Assembly (NCBI GenBank): GCA_003389325.1
Contig: QQVE01000015.1
Span: 1-64,000, forward strand
Direction of reading: 5' to 3'
DNA from: Planctomycetota bacterium
GTDB taxonomy: Bacteria; Planctomycetota; Planctomycetia; Pirellulales; PALSA-1355
DNA: 64,000 nt
Of this stretch, positions 51,524 through 61,360 are shown piece by piece; positions within the stretch are counted from its first letter, which is position 1, and every line of letters starts with the position of its first letter. Position numbers and translations under genes: made by a program. The notes under the pieces are model-generated. The model was not told the DNA's origin. It saw nothing but the letters and a program-made list of their open reading frames with translations, and ran no database searches.

Positions 51524-52054
51524 TTACCGCTTCGAGAACTGCGTGCCGCGGCGGGCACCGCGAAGTCCGTAGTGCTTGCGCTCTTTCATGCGGCCGTCGC
51601 GCGTCAGCAGGTGGCTGTGACGCAGCACGTCCCAGGCCTCGTCGTCGATCTGCGACAGCGCCCGGGCGATGCCGAGCATGCAGGCTCCCGCCTGGCCGGT
51701 GAAGCCGCCGCCGTGCACGCGGATCGACACGTCGACTTCGCTCTGCTTGCCGGTCTTCACCAGCGGAGCCATCACGTCGTTGCGGTCGCGCTCGTTGTCG
51801 AAGTACTCTTCCAGCGACCGCTTGTTGATCACCAGCTTGCCCGAGCCGGGGCGAATGCGCACGCGGGCCACCGAGGTTTTGCGGCGTCCCGTGCCCAGGT
51901 AGTCGCCCGACTTGTCGCGCTTGCGCACCGGGCGGGGCCGGGGTGCCACGGCGACGGGCGCTTCGCCCTCGGGGGCGGCTTCGGTCGCGACCGCCGACTC
52001 GCTGGTGGCGGCCGAGGTTTCTTCGGGAGTCGGTTCGCTCGGGGCGTCGTCCAT
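51524..52054 (-). CDS. rpsI: 30S ribosomal protein S9
   Basis: A 176-aa S9 with the conserved core from about residue 50: GTGRRKTSVARVRIRPGSG, GGGFTGQAGACMLGIARAL and the C-terminal GLRGARRGTQFSKR tail that reaches the ribosomal P site. The ~48-residue N-terminal extension is Ala/Glu/Pro-rich and then basic (RPRPVRKRDK), absent from most bacterial S9 proteins. AAGGGA precedes the ATG. It lies 25 bp after rplM, the usual L13-S9 operon. Confidence 0.95.
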   Translation of the reverse strand: MDDAPSEPTPEETSAATSESAVATEAAPEGEAPVAVAPRPRPVRKRDKSGDYLGTGRRKTSVARVRIRPGSGKLVINKRSLEEYFDNERDRNDVMAPLVKTGKQSEVDVSIRVHGGGFTGQAGACMLGIARALSQIDDEAWDVLRHSHLLTRDGRMKERKHYGLRGARRGTQFSKR

Positions 52055-52079
52055 CACTTCGGTCCCTTTCGGGCTTTGC

Positions 52080-52532
52080 TTATTTCTTGATCGCCAATTC
52101 TTTGGGCTGCGGATCCTGCGCCTGATGCGGATGCTGGTCGCCCGCGTAAACCTTGAGCTTGGCCAGCATCTTGGTGGCCAGCTTGTTCTTGGGCAGCATC
52201 CGGCGCACGGCCTCACTCAGGATCATCTCCGGCTTGCGCTCGAATCGGGCGCGGGCCGTTTCCTTACGCAGGCCAGGATAACCGGTCGTCCAGGTGTATT
52301 CTTTCTGGTCCCACTTCTGTCCGGTCATCACGATCTTGTCGGCGTTGATCACGACGACGTAATCGCCCGTGTCGATGTGGGGCGTGTACGTGGGGCGATG
52401 CTTGCCCATCAGGATCACGGCAATATCGCTGGCCAGGCGGCCGACGACCTTGTCGCTGGCATCGACGAGCCACCACTTCGGCTCCACATCGCCCGGCTTG
52501 GCCATGTAGCTCTTGACGGTTGCCGTTTGCAT
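52080..52532 (-). CDS. rplM: 50S ribosomal protein L13
   Basis: A 150-aa L13. The N-terminus [17 protein letters not shown], the block [16 protein letters not shown] and the signature [14 protein letters not shown] are typical, as is the C-terminal segment [13 protein letters not shown]. The ATG at 52532 is preferred over an upstream TTG. First gene of the rplM-rpsI operon. The promoter and leader should lie in 52533-52727. Confidence 0.95.
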   Translation of the reverse strand: MQTATVKSYMAKPGDVEPKWWLVDASDKVVGRLASDIAVILMGKHRPTYTPHIDTGDYVVVINADKIVMTGQKWDQKEYTWTTGYPGLRKETARARFERKPEMILSEAVRRMLPKNKLATKMLAKLKVYAGDQHPHQAQDPQPKELAIKK

Positions 52533-52727
52533 CGCTTCACCCAATCGCTGTCTCAGTTTCCCGCCGCACGGCTCCGCCGGGAGCCCGATCCAATCGCGGG
52601 GGAAACTAACAATTTAGCGGTTGCCGCCCCAGGGTTCAAGACGGCCCAAGCGGCACTTCGGGCCCCGATTCCGCCTGTCGGTGCCGCTGGGGTCGAGCAA
52701 CCGCTGCGGCAGGTGCGCTGCCGCCGG
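52533..52727 (-). promoter_or_regulatory. rplM leader/promoter region
   Basis: 195 bp between the rplM start and the end of the DedA gene, both on the minus strand. The ribosomal operon promoter and any L13 autoregulatory leader should lie here. I cannot confirm a structured leader by eye. Confidence 0.3.
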
Positions 52728-53342
52728 TCACCCGCTGGAGCGGCGCAACCAGCCTTGCTGCCGTACCAGACGCACCAGCCACCAGGCGATCAGGGCCCCC
52801 ACCACGACCATTCCGGCCGGGCCGAGGTACGTTTCCACCAGCGTGTACTGATCGCGCAAGTACCAGCCCAGACACGCCAAAGCTGCCGTCCAGGCCACCG
52901 TGCCGATAACGGTGAGCGCGAGAAACTTGGGCATCGACATCTCGACCACGCCGGCCGGCACGCTGATCAACGTGCGCACGCCCGGCACCAGCCGGCAGAC
53001 CAGCACGGTGATACTGCCGCGGCTCTCGAACCACTTGAGCGCCCGCTCGACTTCGCCGCTCGAGAGCGCCAGCCACGCCCCATGCCGTGCGGCCCACTGC
53101 TGCAACCGCTCGGAGCCGACCCACTTGCCCACGTAGTACCAGGGCAGCGTCCCCAGCACCGAGCCGACGCTGCCCGCGGCGATCACGCCCAGCAGTTGCA
53201 TCTGGCCGTTGCCCGCGGCGTAGCCGGCCCAGGGCATGACGACCTCGGAGGGGATCGGCGGGAAGATGTTCTCCAACACCATCAGCGCGGCCACGCCCCA
53301 GTAGCCGGCCGATTCGGCAAACTTCAACAACCAGTCATGCAT
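52728..53342 (-). CDS. DedA-family membrane protein
   Basis: A 204-aa membrane protein of the DedA/SNARE-associated family with about five hydrophobic segments. The family signatures ENIFPPIPSEVVMPWAGYAA (with the conserved Glu/Pro) and GSITVLVCRLVPGVRTLIS (with the conserved Arg) are present. DedA proteins support membrane-lipid scanning and proton-motive-force-linked transport. The ATG at 53342 gives the typical family length. It is upstream of rplM on the same strand but separated by 195 bp. Confidence 0.9.
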   Translation of the reverse strand: MHDWLLKFAESAGYWGVAALMVLENIFPPIPSEVVMPWAGYAAGNGQMQLLGVIAAGSVGSVLGTLPWYYVGKWVGSERLQQWAARHGAWLALSSGEVERALKWFESRGSITVLVCRLVPGVRTLISVPAGVVEMSMPKFLALTVIGTVAWTAALACLGWYLRDQYTLVETYLGPAGMVVVGALIAWWLVRLVRQQGWLRRSSG

Positions 53343-53735
53343 AAGCCGCTCGGGCGCGTGGCGCGGACAGGGGAGAAAGAAAACGTATCGAGATCCGTGC
53401 GTGGCTTCTTACCCGCAAGGGCCATGCCAAGGGCGCACAAGGCCCATGCTGCGAATCGGTGTGGCATCGGCGAAACAGTGTGGTAGCCGACGCATCGCCG
53501 TGGTTGTCGGGACGCCAGAACGAGAACGGCAGTCAAAACCACCTGCGGCGGGGTGCCAGGGCGCGGTTGCGTGACAGGTTCGCGAACTCTTACCGGTTGC
53601 GGTAATGACGGGGGCGTCTCGCTTGCCTTACGCGCCGGATTGCACATCCCGGCATGCGATTTGCCACGTCAAGGGAGCCATTCAATCCATGTGCACCGGC
53701 GGCGCCGACGCCGCAACCGTCCGAAGGAGGAATCG
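53343..53735. promoter_or_regulatory. Divergent promoter region (DedA / DUF1206)
   Basis: 393 bp between divergent genes. Apart from AAGGAGG just before 53736, a near-consensus Shine-Dalgarno sequence, no defined motif or small gene is supported. Confidence 0.4.
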
Positions 53736-54611
53736 ATGGCTTCCGCAACGCAGCCCACCACGGCCACTCAGCAGTTCGGCAACTTCAAGATGCATGCCGG
53801 CACGATCCCGCAGTGGGTCGAGTACTTCGCCCGCTTCGGCTACGCCGCCAAGGCCGTGATCTATGGGCTGATCGGCGTGCTGGCGATTCAGGTTGCCATC
53901 GGCAACGGCGGTTCGCTCGAGGGCTCGCAAGGCGCATTAAGCACGATCCGCGACGAACCGTTCGGGCGCGCGGTGCTCGGAGTCTTGGCCATTGCGCTGT
54001 TGGGCTATGTCGCCTGGCGCTGGATGCAGGCCCTCTACGACACCGAAGGCCAAGGCAACGATGCCAAGGGCATGGTCAAACGCATCGGCTATGCCGTCAG
54101 CGGCGTGATCTACGCCGCCCTGGCATTTTGGGCCGGCTCGGTCGCCGCGGGCATGGGCTCGTCGTCGGGCGGCGGCGACAGCTCGAAGCAGTCGCTCACG
54201 GCCAAGCTGATGTCGATGCCCTTCGGCGTCTGGCTCGTCGGGCTGGTGGGCCTGATCATCATCGGCGTGGCGATCATGCATGCGCGGCGGGCCTACACCG
54301 CCAAGTTCATGCAGCGGTACAACCTCAGCGAGTTGAGCGCGAAAGCCCGTCATTACCTGATGCGCGTGGGCCAGTTTGGCCTGGCCGCCCGGGCGGTGAC
54401 GTTCGCCATCATCGGCGGCTTCGTGATCATCGCGGCAATCCGCACCGATCCCAGCCAGGTCAAAGGACTCGGCGGAGCGCTCGAGACGCTACGTCAGCAG
54501 GCCTACGGACCGTGGCTGCTGGGGATCGTGGCCGCGGGCATGATCGCCTACGCGGTGTATTGCGCCGCCAACTCCCGCTACCGCTACTTCAATATCGAGT
54601 CGGCTGGCTAG
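53736..54611 (+). CDS. DUF1206 membrane protein
   Basis: A 291-aa integral membrane protein with six predicted spans, in three pairs of the DUF1206 repeat type: YFARFGYAAKAVIYGLIGV, RIGYAVSGVIYAALAFWAG and VGQFGLAARAVTFAIIGGF. Function is unknown. The start is fixed by the near-consensus AAGGAGG five bases before the ATG at 53736. It is likely monocistronic. Confidence 0.9.
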   Translation: MASATQPTTATQQFGNFKMHAGTIPQWVEYFARFGYAAKAVIYGLIGVLAIQVAIGNGGSLEGSQGALSTIRDEPFGRAVLGVLAIALLGYVAWRWMQALYDTEGQGNDAKGMVKRIGYAVSGVIYAALAFWAGSVAAGMGSSSGGGDSSKQSLTAKLMSMPFGVWLVGLVGLIIIGVAIMHARRAYTAKFMQRYNLSELSAKARHYLMRVGQFGLAARAVTFAIIGGFVIIAAIRTDPSQVKGLGGALETLRQQAYGPWLLGIVAAGMIAYAVYCAANSRYRYFNIESAG

Positions 54612-54835
54612 CCGACGAAGAGGCCGAGCACCAGCACGCAGAGCAGATTGAGGACGTCAAAGAGGCCCCACCCACGTTTCTTGGGTTTGGCCTCTTTACT
54701 TTTTGGCCGATGGCGGCGTTTGGCTCGCTTGCAAGTGCCTCTCCTTTTGCCTCGCAGCACGCCCAGGTCCGGCTTCCGCGCCGAGCGCCGATCTGCCACA
54801 ATCGCGGCTTTGGCTCCCCCACCCCGCCCGCTCAA
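54608..54835 (-). CDS. Possible small tail-anchored basic protein
   Basis: A 75-residue frame that is strongly basic (KRAKRRHRPKSKEAKPKKRG) and ends in one hydrophobic stretch (LFDVLNLLCVLVLGLFVG), compatible with a tail anchor. Its stop overlaps the convergent DUF1206 stop. The start is weakly supported and the frame may be chance. I list it with low confidence because of the non-random hydrophobic tail. Confidence 0.25.
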   Translation of the reverse strand: MSGRGGGAKAAIVADRRSARKPDLGVLRGKRRGTCKRAKRRHRPKSKEAKPKKRGWGLFDVLNLLCVLVLGLFVG

Positions 54836-54840
54836 CCGCG

Positions 54841-56031
54841 ATGATCGTTTCGGCCGCTAAAGAAAGCTTTCCCGGCGAACGCCGCGTGGCCCTGGTGCCC
54901 GCGTCGGTGGCCCAACTGATCAATGCCGGTTGGCAGGTCCGCATCGAGGCCGGGGCCGGCACCGCCGCCGGCTTTCTGGATACTCAGTACACCGACAAGG
55001 GGGCCCAGATCACATCGCGGGCCGAAGTTTTCGCGGCCGACGCGTTGGTACAGGTTCGCTCGCTGGGAGCCAATCCCGCGGCAGGCCAGGCCGACCTGGC
55101 CCAACTCCGCTCCGGACAGGTCGTCGTCGGCATGTGCGATCCGCTTGGCCAGCCGCAGTCGGTGCAGGCCCTGGCCGAGAAAGGCGTCACGCTGTTCGCC
55201 TTGGAGTTGGTGCCGCGGATCAGCCGGGCCCAAAGCATGGACGTGCTCAGCTCGCAGGCGAACATCGCCGGCTACCGCGCCGTGCTGCTGGCGGCCACGA
55301 CGCTGCCCAAGATGTTTCCGATGATGACCACCGCCGCCGGCACGATCACCCCGGCCAAGGTGCTGATCGTCGGCGCGGGCGTGGCCGGCTTGCAGGCCAT
55401 CGCCACCGCCCGGCGTTTGGGGGCCGTCGTCTCGGCCTACGACGTGCGCGCCGCGGTGAAGGAGCAAGTGCAAAGCCTGGGCGCCCGATTCGTCGAAATG
55501 GATCTCAAGCCCGGCGGCGCCGAAACGGCCGGCGGCTACGCCAAGGAGATGGACGAGGAGTTCTACCGCAAGCAGCGCGAGCTGATGCTGAAGGTCGTCG
55601 CCGAAAACGACGTCGTGATCACCACCGCCGCCGTGCCGGGCAAACGGGCACCCACGCTCGTCACGGGCGAAATGGTCGCCGCCATGGCCGAAGGCTCCGT
55701 GATTGTCGATTTGGCCGCCGAGCGCGGCGGCAACTGCGAGCTCACGAAACCGGGCGAAACCATCGTCGAAAACGGCGTGACCATCCTCGGCCCCACGAAC
55801 CTCCCCTCGGAAGTCCCCTTCCACGCCAGCCAGATGTTCGCCAAGAACGTCACCACGTTTCTCGGGTCGCTGGTGAAAGACGGCCAATGGAACTTCGACA
55901 TGCAGGACGAAATCGTCCGCGATACGCTGGTCGCCCGCGACGGCAACGTGGTGAACCCAGCGCTCCGCGACCTCCTCGGCATCCCCGAGCCCGAAAAGCA
56001 GTGGCACGACCGCGAGATCGAGCTCGAGTAA
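54841..56031 (+). CDS. pntAA: NAD(P) transhydrogenase subunit alpha, soluble part
   Basis: A 396-aa NAD(H)-binding domain I of proton-translocating transhydrogenase. Signatures are FPGERRVALVPASVAQLINA, VLIVGAGVAGLQAIATARRL and VIVDLAAERGGNCELT. There is no membrane domain, so this is the three-subunit type whose partners are PntAB and PntB. These genes lie 6 kb away on the opposite strand. The ATG at 54841 directly precedes the conserved region. It is immediately followed by an inverted-repeat element. Confidence 0.93.
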   Translation: MIVSAAKESFPGERRVALVPASVAQLINAGWQVRIEAGAGTAAGFLDTQYTDKGAQITSRAEVFAADALVQVRSLGANPAAGQADLAQLRSGQVVVGMCDPLGQPQSVQALAEKGVTLFALELVPRISRAQSMDVLSSQANIAGYRAVLLAATTLPKMFPMMTTAAGTITPAKVLIVGAGVAGLQAIATARRLGAVVSAYDVRAAVKEQVQSLGARFVEMDLKPGGAETAGGYAKEMDEEFYRKQRELMLKVVAENDVVITTAAVPGKRAPTLVTGEMVAAMAEGSVIVDLAAERGGNCELTKPGETIVENGVTILGPTNLPSEVPFHASQMFAKNVTTFLGSLVKDGQWNFDMQDEIVRDTLVARDGNVVNPALRDLLGIPEPEKQWHDREIELE

Positions 56032-56035
56032 CCCC

Positions 56036-56130
56036 GTTTAGCCGGAGCCACCGGCGACGGCGCGTAGCGTTTCTTATTTCGTGGCGATACGAGGAAAGAC
56101 GCGCCGTCGCCGGTGGCTCCGAGCTAAAAC
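56036..56130. repeat. Inverted-repeat element, copy 1
   Basis: The left arm begins GTTTAGCCGGAGCCACCGGC and runs to 56064. The right arm 56100-56130 is its near-perfect reverse complement. The ~29-bp arms differ by one or two positions and enclose about 35 bp. The same arms recur at 62107-62239. It sits five bases after pntAA and before the convergent 140-aa gene, so it can form a strong bidirectional hairpin terminator. Confidence 0.85.
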
Positions 56131-56155
56131 GATCACGCCGCGCGTTCCGAACTCT

Positions 56156-56530
56156 TTAGATGTTAAGAGTCTCCCGAACGTGTCGCACGGCCTCGTGCAT
56201 ATTTTTCGTTCTGACGTCCTCGGTGAGGGCGGCATCCGGTCGCCTGATCTGCATCCGGATATAGAGTGAGTCTGGAAACTGAGACGCGCCGTCTGCCGTG
56301 TCGGCCCAAATCAGCACGGAGTGCTCGCTACCCGACAACAGCATCTCCATCGGGCCTCTCACGTGGTGATCCACGAAGCCATAGATGCGCTTCGCAGGCA
56401 CTTCCCTCTGCAGGAACTCCGCGAAGTCGACAAGCTTGTCGACGTACGGCTGCCACGCTTCGTCGAGCGGGGCCGCCCGGCGAATTGCATCGACAATTGG
56501 TTCGTCCGAAATACAGTCGCGGATGTCCAT
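56156..56530 (-). CDS. Hypothetical protein
   Basis: A 124-aa soluble protein of unknown function (MDIRDCISDEPIVDAIRRAA, AKRIYGFVDHHVRGPMEMLL, HSVLIWADTADGASQFP). It has neither signal peptide nor membrane segment, and I do not recognise the family. The Met at 56530 has AAGGT upstream. An earlier in-frame Met at 56578 is less likely. It lies 127 bp downstream of the RND pump on the same strand and might be co-transcribed. Confidence 0.55.
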   Translation of the reverse strand: MDIRDCISDEPIVDAIRRAAPLDEAWQPYVDKLVDFAEFLQREVPAKRIYGFVDHHVRGPMEMLLSGSEHSVLIWADTADGASQFPDSLYIRMQIRRPDAALTEDVRTKNMHEAVRHVRETLNI

Positions 56531-56657
56531 GACGCTACCTTCAATCGATGGCGGAATGCAGACGGACCGAATCATCAAGTCACGGCTGGCACGTGAACTA
56601 TACCTTGCAATCCACCGGCATTGCCGCAGAGCATACCCGGGCTGCTCTTTCGGCCAC

Positions 56658-59600
56658 TCACGCGTGGGCCGGCTGCTCTTCTTCGGACGGCAGGTCGATG
56701 CGCTTGGGCGGCGGAGTGACTTGCTCGCCGCGCTGCTTCCGCCGCAAGCGCCATTCGCCCAAACGCTGCATCACGACGAAGAACACCGGCACGAACAACA
56801 CGGCCAGGAACGTCGCGGCCAGCATGCCGCCGAACACGGCGGTGCCCAGCGAGCGCCGCGCGGCCGCTCCGGCGCCGGTCGCACCGACGAGCGGAAAGAT
56901 GCCGAAGATGAACGCGAACGACGTCATCAGAATCGGCCGGAATCGCAGCCGCGAAGCTTCGACGGCCGCTTCCAGAATGCTGTGCCCCCGCCCACGCAAG
57001 TCGCGGGCGAACTCCACGATCAGGATCGCGTTCTTGCTCGCCAGCGCGATGATCAGCACGATGCCAACCTGCGTGTAGATGTTGTTGTCCATCCCCCGCA
57101 CCGATACGGCGGCCACGGTGCCCAACAGCGCCAGCGGCACGACCAGGATCACCGCCGCCGGCAGGAACCAGCTTTCGTACTGCGCGGCCAGCACCAGGTA
57201 GACCATCAGCACGGCCATGCCGAACACGAATAGGGCCTCGTTGCCGACGCGCTTCTCCTGAAACGACATGCCCGACCAAGCGAAGCCCATCGACGAAGGC
57301 AGCTTCTGCGCCGCCATCTGCTCCAGCAGCTCGAGCGCCTGGCCCGAGCTGTAGCCCGGGGCCGCGCTGCCGGTGATCGTGGCGGCCGGATAGAGGTTGA
57401 ACCGCGGCACGATCTGCGGGCCCATCCGCCGCTCGACCTTGCACAGCGTGCTCATCGGAATCATGTTGCCCTGCCGGTCGCGCACCTCCAACCGCCCGAT
57501 ATCTTCGGGATCCATCCGGAACGGCTGATCGGCCTGCACGCGCACCTGGTAGGTGCGGCCGAACTTGTTGAAGTCGTTCACGTAGGCCGAGCCCAAAGCG
57601 ATTTGCAACGTCGAAAACACCTCGTCGAGCGACACGCCCAGGCTCTTGGCCTTCTCGCGGTCGATGTCGGCATAGAACGTGGGCACGCCCGCGCGAAACG
57701 TGCTGCGCACGCCGGTCAGCGCGGTCTGCGAGTTGCCGGCCTCGACCATTTCGTGGACGACCTTTTCCAACTCGGCCAGGCCCACGCCGCCGCGATCTTG
57801 CAGCTCCATTTCAAACCCGCCGGCCACGCCCAGGCCCATGATCGCCGGGGGCGGAAAGGCGAAAATCATCGCCTCGTGAATCTGCTGGAACTGCCCCATC
57901 AGGTTGCCGAGAATTGCCTCTTGCGATAGCGCCGGATCTCCCACGCGCTCATCCCATGGCGTGAGCGACACGTACATCGAAGCGGCGTTGGAAGCGATCG
58001 CCTGATCCAGCAGCGACTGGCCGCCTAGCAGGAACCAGCCGCCCACGCCCGGTGTCTCGCGCAGGATGCCATTGACCCGCTCGATCACGTCGCGGGTGCG
58101 CGTCTGCGAGGCCGCGTCGGGCAGTTGCAGGCCAACGATCAAGAAGCCCTGGTCCTCGGTCGGCAGAAACCCGGTCGGCGTGTTCATGAACCACCAGCCG
58201 GTCAGCGTGGCCAGGCCCGCAAAGGCCAGCATCACCAGCGCCGTATGACGCACCAGGCGGCGCACGATCGCCGTGTACCACGACTCGATCTTGTCGTACA
58301 CGCGGTTGAACCCGCGGAAAAAGATGTTCTTCTTCTCCTTGGTGGGCCGCAGATACACGGCACACTGGGCCGGCTTGAGCGTCACGGCGTTGATCGCACT
58401 GATCAGGGCCGTGGCCGCGATCGTCAACGCGAACTGCCGGTAGAGCTGTCCGGTGATGCCCGCCAGAAAGGCCGTGGGCACAAACACCGCCAGCAGCACC
58501 AGCGTGATGCCGATCACTGGGCCGAGCACTTCGCCCATCGCCTTGATCGTGGCTTCCTTCGCGCCCAGCTTGTCGTGGTCGATGTGATGGGCCGCGTTCT
58601 CCACGATCACGATCGCGTCATCCACCACGATTCCGATCGCCAGCACCAGCCCGAACAGCGTAAGCATGTTGACCGAGAAGCCCAGCGCCGCCATCGCCGC
58701 AAAGGCGCCGATGATCGTCACCGGCACGGTGGTGGCCGGAATCAGCACGGCCCGCCAATCCTGCAGGAACACCAGAATGACGATCAGCACCAGCACGCCG
58801 GCCTCGATCAGCGTCTTGTACACTTCCCACACCGACTCCTCGACGAACACCGTGGTGTCGAAGGGAATCTTGTGCTTCATGGCCGGGGGGAACGAGGGGG
58901 AAATCTCGGCCATCGCCTCGCGCACCCGCTCGGCCACGTCTAACGCGTTGGCCCCGGGCAACTGAAACACGGCCAGCGTCGCCGCCGGCCGGCCGTCGAT
59001 CTGGCAGTATTGGTCGTAGCTCTGCGAGCCGAGTTCCACCCGGGCCACGTCCTTGACGCGCGTCAGCCGGGTGGTGCCGCCGTCCTGGCCCTGGATCGTG
59101 CCGTCGGTGTCGCTCCCGTCCAGGTCGCTATCGTCGGCCTTGACGATGATGTTGCCAAACTGCTCCTCGTCGCTCAAGCGTCCCAGCGTCGTGACATTGA
59201 ATTGAAACGCGTTCGACTCCGGAGCCGGATACGAGCCGACCTGGCCGGCCGCCACCTGCACGTTCTGCTCGCGAATTGATTGCAGCACGTCCTGCGTGCT
59301 GAGGTTTCGGGCCTTGAGCTTTTCCGGATCGATCCAGATCCGCATACCGTACTGCCCGGCGCCGATCACGGTCACATCGCCCACGCCGTCGACGCGGCTC
59401 AACTGGTCTTTGACCCGCAGCGTGGCGTAGTTGCTCAGGTACAAGTCGCTATAGCGGTTGTCGTCCGAGTAGAGCGACACGGCCAGCACGATGTTGGTCG
59501 ACTGCTTCTTGGCGGTCACGCCCTGCCGCTGCACTTCCTCGGGCAACCGCGGCATGGCCACGGCCAGGCGGTTTTGCACGAGCACCTGGGCATCGTCCAG

Positions 59601-59900
59601 ATCGGTGCCCACATCGAACGTCACGGTCAGCTTGTAGGAGCCATCGCTCGAGCAGGTCGACGACATGTAGAGCATGTTCTCCACGCCGTTGACTTCCTGC
59701 TCGATCGGCGCGGCCACGGTGTCGGCCAGCGTGCCGGCCTCGGCGCCCGGATAGAACGCCGTGACCATCACCGTGGGCGGCGTGATCTCGGGATAGCGTT
59801 CGATCGGCAGCGTCACCAGCGCTACAATGCCCACGAGCATCGTCACGATGGCGATGACGTTGGCGAAGATCGGCCGTTCGATAAAGAATCGCGAAAACAT
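56658..59900 (-). CDS. RND efflux pump inner-membrane transporter (HAE1 family)
   Basis: A 1080-aa AcrB/MexB-type proton-driven exporter with 12 membrane segments and two large periplasmic porter/docking domains. The proton-relay Asp pair lies in IVVDDAIVIVENAAHHI (Asp427/428). The N-terminal FFIERPIFANVIAIVTMLVG and the TM pattern are typical. An acidic insertion (SDLDGSDTDGTIQGQDGG, about 258-275) sits in a porter loop, absent from AcrB. The start is five bases after the adaptor stop, so the two are co-translated. No TolC partner is encoded nearby. Confidence 0.94.
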   Translation of the reverse strand: MFSRFFIERPIFANVIAIVTMLVGIVALVTLPIERYPEITPPTVMVTAFYPGAEAGTLADTVAAPIEQEVNGVENMLYMSSTCSSDGSYKLTVTFDVGTDLDDAQVLVQNRLAVAMPRLPEEVQRQGVTAKKQSTNIVLAVSLYSDDNRYSDLYLSNYATLRVKDQLSRVDGVGDVTVIGAGQYGMRIWIDPEKLKARNLSTQDVLQSIREQNVQVAAGQVGSYPAPESNAFQFNVTTLGRLSDEEQFGNIIVKADDSDLDGSDTDGTIQGQDGGTTRLTRVKDVARVELGSQSYDQYCQIDGRPAATLAVFQLPGANALDVAERVREAMAEISPSFPPAMKHKIPFDTTVFVEESVWEVYKTLIEAGVLVLIVILVFLQDWRAVLIPATTVPVTIIGAFAAMAALGFSVNMLTLFGLVLAIGIVVDDAIVIVENAAHHIDHDKLGAKEATIKAMGEVLGPVIGITLVLLAVFVPTAFLAGITGQLYRQFALTIAATALISAINAVTLKPAQCAVYLRPTKEKKNIFFRGFNRVYDKIESWYTAIVRRLVRHTALVMLAFAGLATLTGWWFMNTPTGFLPTEDQGFLIVGLQLPDAASQTRTRDVIERVNGILRETPGVGGWFLLGGQSLLDQAIASNAASMYVSLTPWDERVGDPALSQEAILGNLMGQFQQIHEAMIFAFPPPAIMGLGVAGGFEMELQDRGGVGLAELEKVVHEMVEAGNSQTALTGVRSTFRAGVPTFYADIDREKAKSLGVSLDEVFSTLQIALGSAYVNDFNKFGRTYQVRVQADQPFRMDPEDIGRLEVRDRQGNMIPMSTLCKVERRMGPQIVPRFNLYPAATITGSAAPGYSSGQALELLEQMAAQKLPSSMGFAWSGMSFQEKRVGNEALFVFGMAVLMVYLVLAAQYESWFLPAAVILVVPLALLGTVAAVSVRGMDNNIYTQVGIVLIIALASKNAILIVEFARDLRGRGHSILEAAVEASRLRFRPILMTSFAFIFGIFPLVGATGAGAAARRSLGTAVFGGMLAATFLAVLFVPVFFVVMQRLGEWRLRRKQRGEQVTPPPKRIDLPSEEEQPAHA

Positions 59901-59905
59901 ACGCG

Positions 59906-61249
59906 CTACTCGCCGCGCCGCACGTGAGAAGCCTCTTGAATGACCGTTTCCCGGGCCGCCGTCTGCGCCTCCTGCGAATCGGCCGCCGCGGTACGCTGCT
60001 TGGGCACCACCTTCATGTCGGGCCGCGCCCGCAACAGCCCTTCGACCACCACCCGGTCGCCCGGGGCGATGGATCCTTCGACCACGCGCATCTCGCCGAC
60101 GCGCGTGCCCACCTTTACGGGGCGATACTCGACCAGGTCTTCGGCACCAACGACGAGCAAATACTGCCCTGATTGATCGGTCGCCAGCGCCCGCTCCGGC
60201 ACCAGCAGCGCATCGGGTTGCTGCTCGACCGGGAGCCGCAGCCGCGCGAACGTGCCCGGCAGAATCGCGCCGTCGGCATTGTCGAAGCGGCCGCGCAATT
60301 GAATCGTGCCCGTGCCCGAGTCGATCTGCGGATCGTGGTAGTCGATCACGCCCGAGTGCGGATAGCCGTCCTCGCTCTCCAGGCCCAACTCGACCACCGT
60401 CGTGCCGTCCTGTCCGCCCGAAGCGCGATGGTATTTGAGAAAGTCGCTCTCGCTGAGCGTCATGTAGGCGTAGATCGGGTCGACCTGCACGATCGTGGCC
60501 AAGAGCGACGCCTGGTTATCGCCCACCAAGTTGCCGACGTCGTAGTTGGCCTCGGTAATGCGTCCGCTGATCGGCGCCGTCATGCGGCAGTAGCCCAGTT
60601 CGATCTCGGCGTTGCGAATCGCCGTGCGGGCCGCCGCCAAAGCCGCTCGCGCGGCCAGAATGTTTGTCTCGAAGTCGGCCTGAGCCTGCAGCAGCGCGGC
60701 CTTCGACGACTCGACCTGGGCCACCGCCTGCCGGCGCGAGGCCTCGGCCCGTTCGTACTCGTCTTCGGTCACGGTCTTGCCCGAAACCAATCGTCGCAGC
60801 CGCTTGGCATTGCTGTCGGCCTGCAGCAGCACGGCCTCGTCGAGCGCAAGCTTCGCCTTGGCCAACTCGCGGCCGCGCGACTGCTCGGCCTTCTTGAGTT
60901 CGGTTTGCGCCTCCTCGAAGTTGGCCTTGGCCTGCTCCAACTGAAGCTGGAACGGCTCTTCGTCGATCACCAGCAGCAACTGCCCCTGCTCGACCAGCGC
61001 CCCCTCGGTGAAGTGTCGCTCTTCGAGAAAGCCTCGCACACGCGCGCGAATGTCGACCGAGACGACCGGCTGGGCCGTGCCCGTAACTTCGAGATAGCGC
61101 GTCACGTCCTGCTGCTCGGGCGCGGCGACGATCACTTCCGGCGGCGGCGGCTCGAAATACTGGTTGCCCTCGGTGCAGCCGGCCACCAGCGCAGCCAACC
61201 CCAGCAGGAGGCCGGACGGGAGAAATCGTACGGGAAGGAAGCGACTCAT
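59906..61249 (-). CDS. RND efflux periplasmic adaptor (membrane fusion protein)
   Basis: A 447-aa AcrA/MexA-type adaptor. The N-terminus has a lipoprotein signal with LVAGC (Cys25). Barrel-sandwich and hairpin regions follow, including SVDIRARVRGFLEERHFTEG, a long coiled-coil hairpin (about 105-205) and YCRMTAPISGRITEANYDVG. It bridges the transporter to an outer-membrane channel. It is the first gene of the pump operon and divergent from tetR, which probably represses it. Confidence 0.94.
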   Translation of the reverse strand: MSRFLPVRFLPSGLLLGLAALVAGCTEGNQYFEPPPPEVIVAAPEQQDVTRYLEVTGTAQPVVSVDIRARVRGFLEERHFTEGALVEQGQLLLVIDEEPFQLQLEQAKANFEEAQTELKKAEQSRGRELAKAKLALDEAVLLQADSNAKRLRRLVSGKTVTEDEYERAEASRRQAVAQVESSKAALLQAQADFETNILAARAALAAARTAIRNAEIELGYCRMTAPISGRITEANYDVGNLVGDNQASLLATIVQVDPIYAYMTLSESDFLKYHRASGGQDGTTVVELGLESEDGYPHSGVIDYHDPQIDSGTGTIQLRGRFDNADGAILPGTFARLRLPVEQQPDALLVPERALATDQSGQYLLVVGAEDLVEYRPVKVGTRVGEMRVVEGSIAPGDRVVVEGLLRARPDMKVVPKQRTAAADSQEAQTAARETVIQEASHVRRGE

Positions 61250-61360
61250 GGAGGCGAAAGCCGGGCCGGCGGGGCATACTTATTTAACACTCGGTCAATA
61301 TCCTACGCAGGCACCTATCCCGCTGACAATGCTCGTTTTGCGAGATTTCGCATTCGCGCA

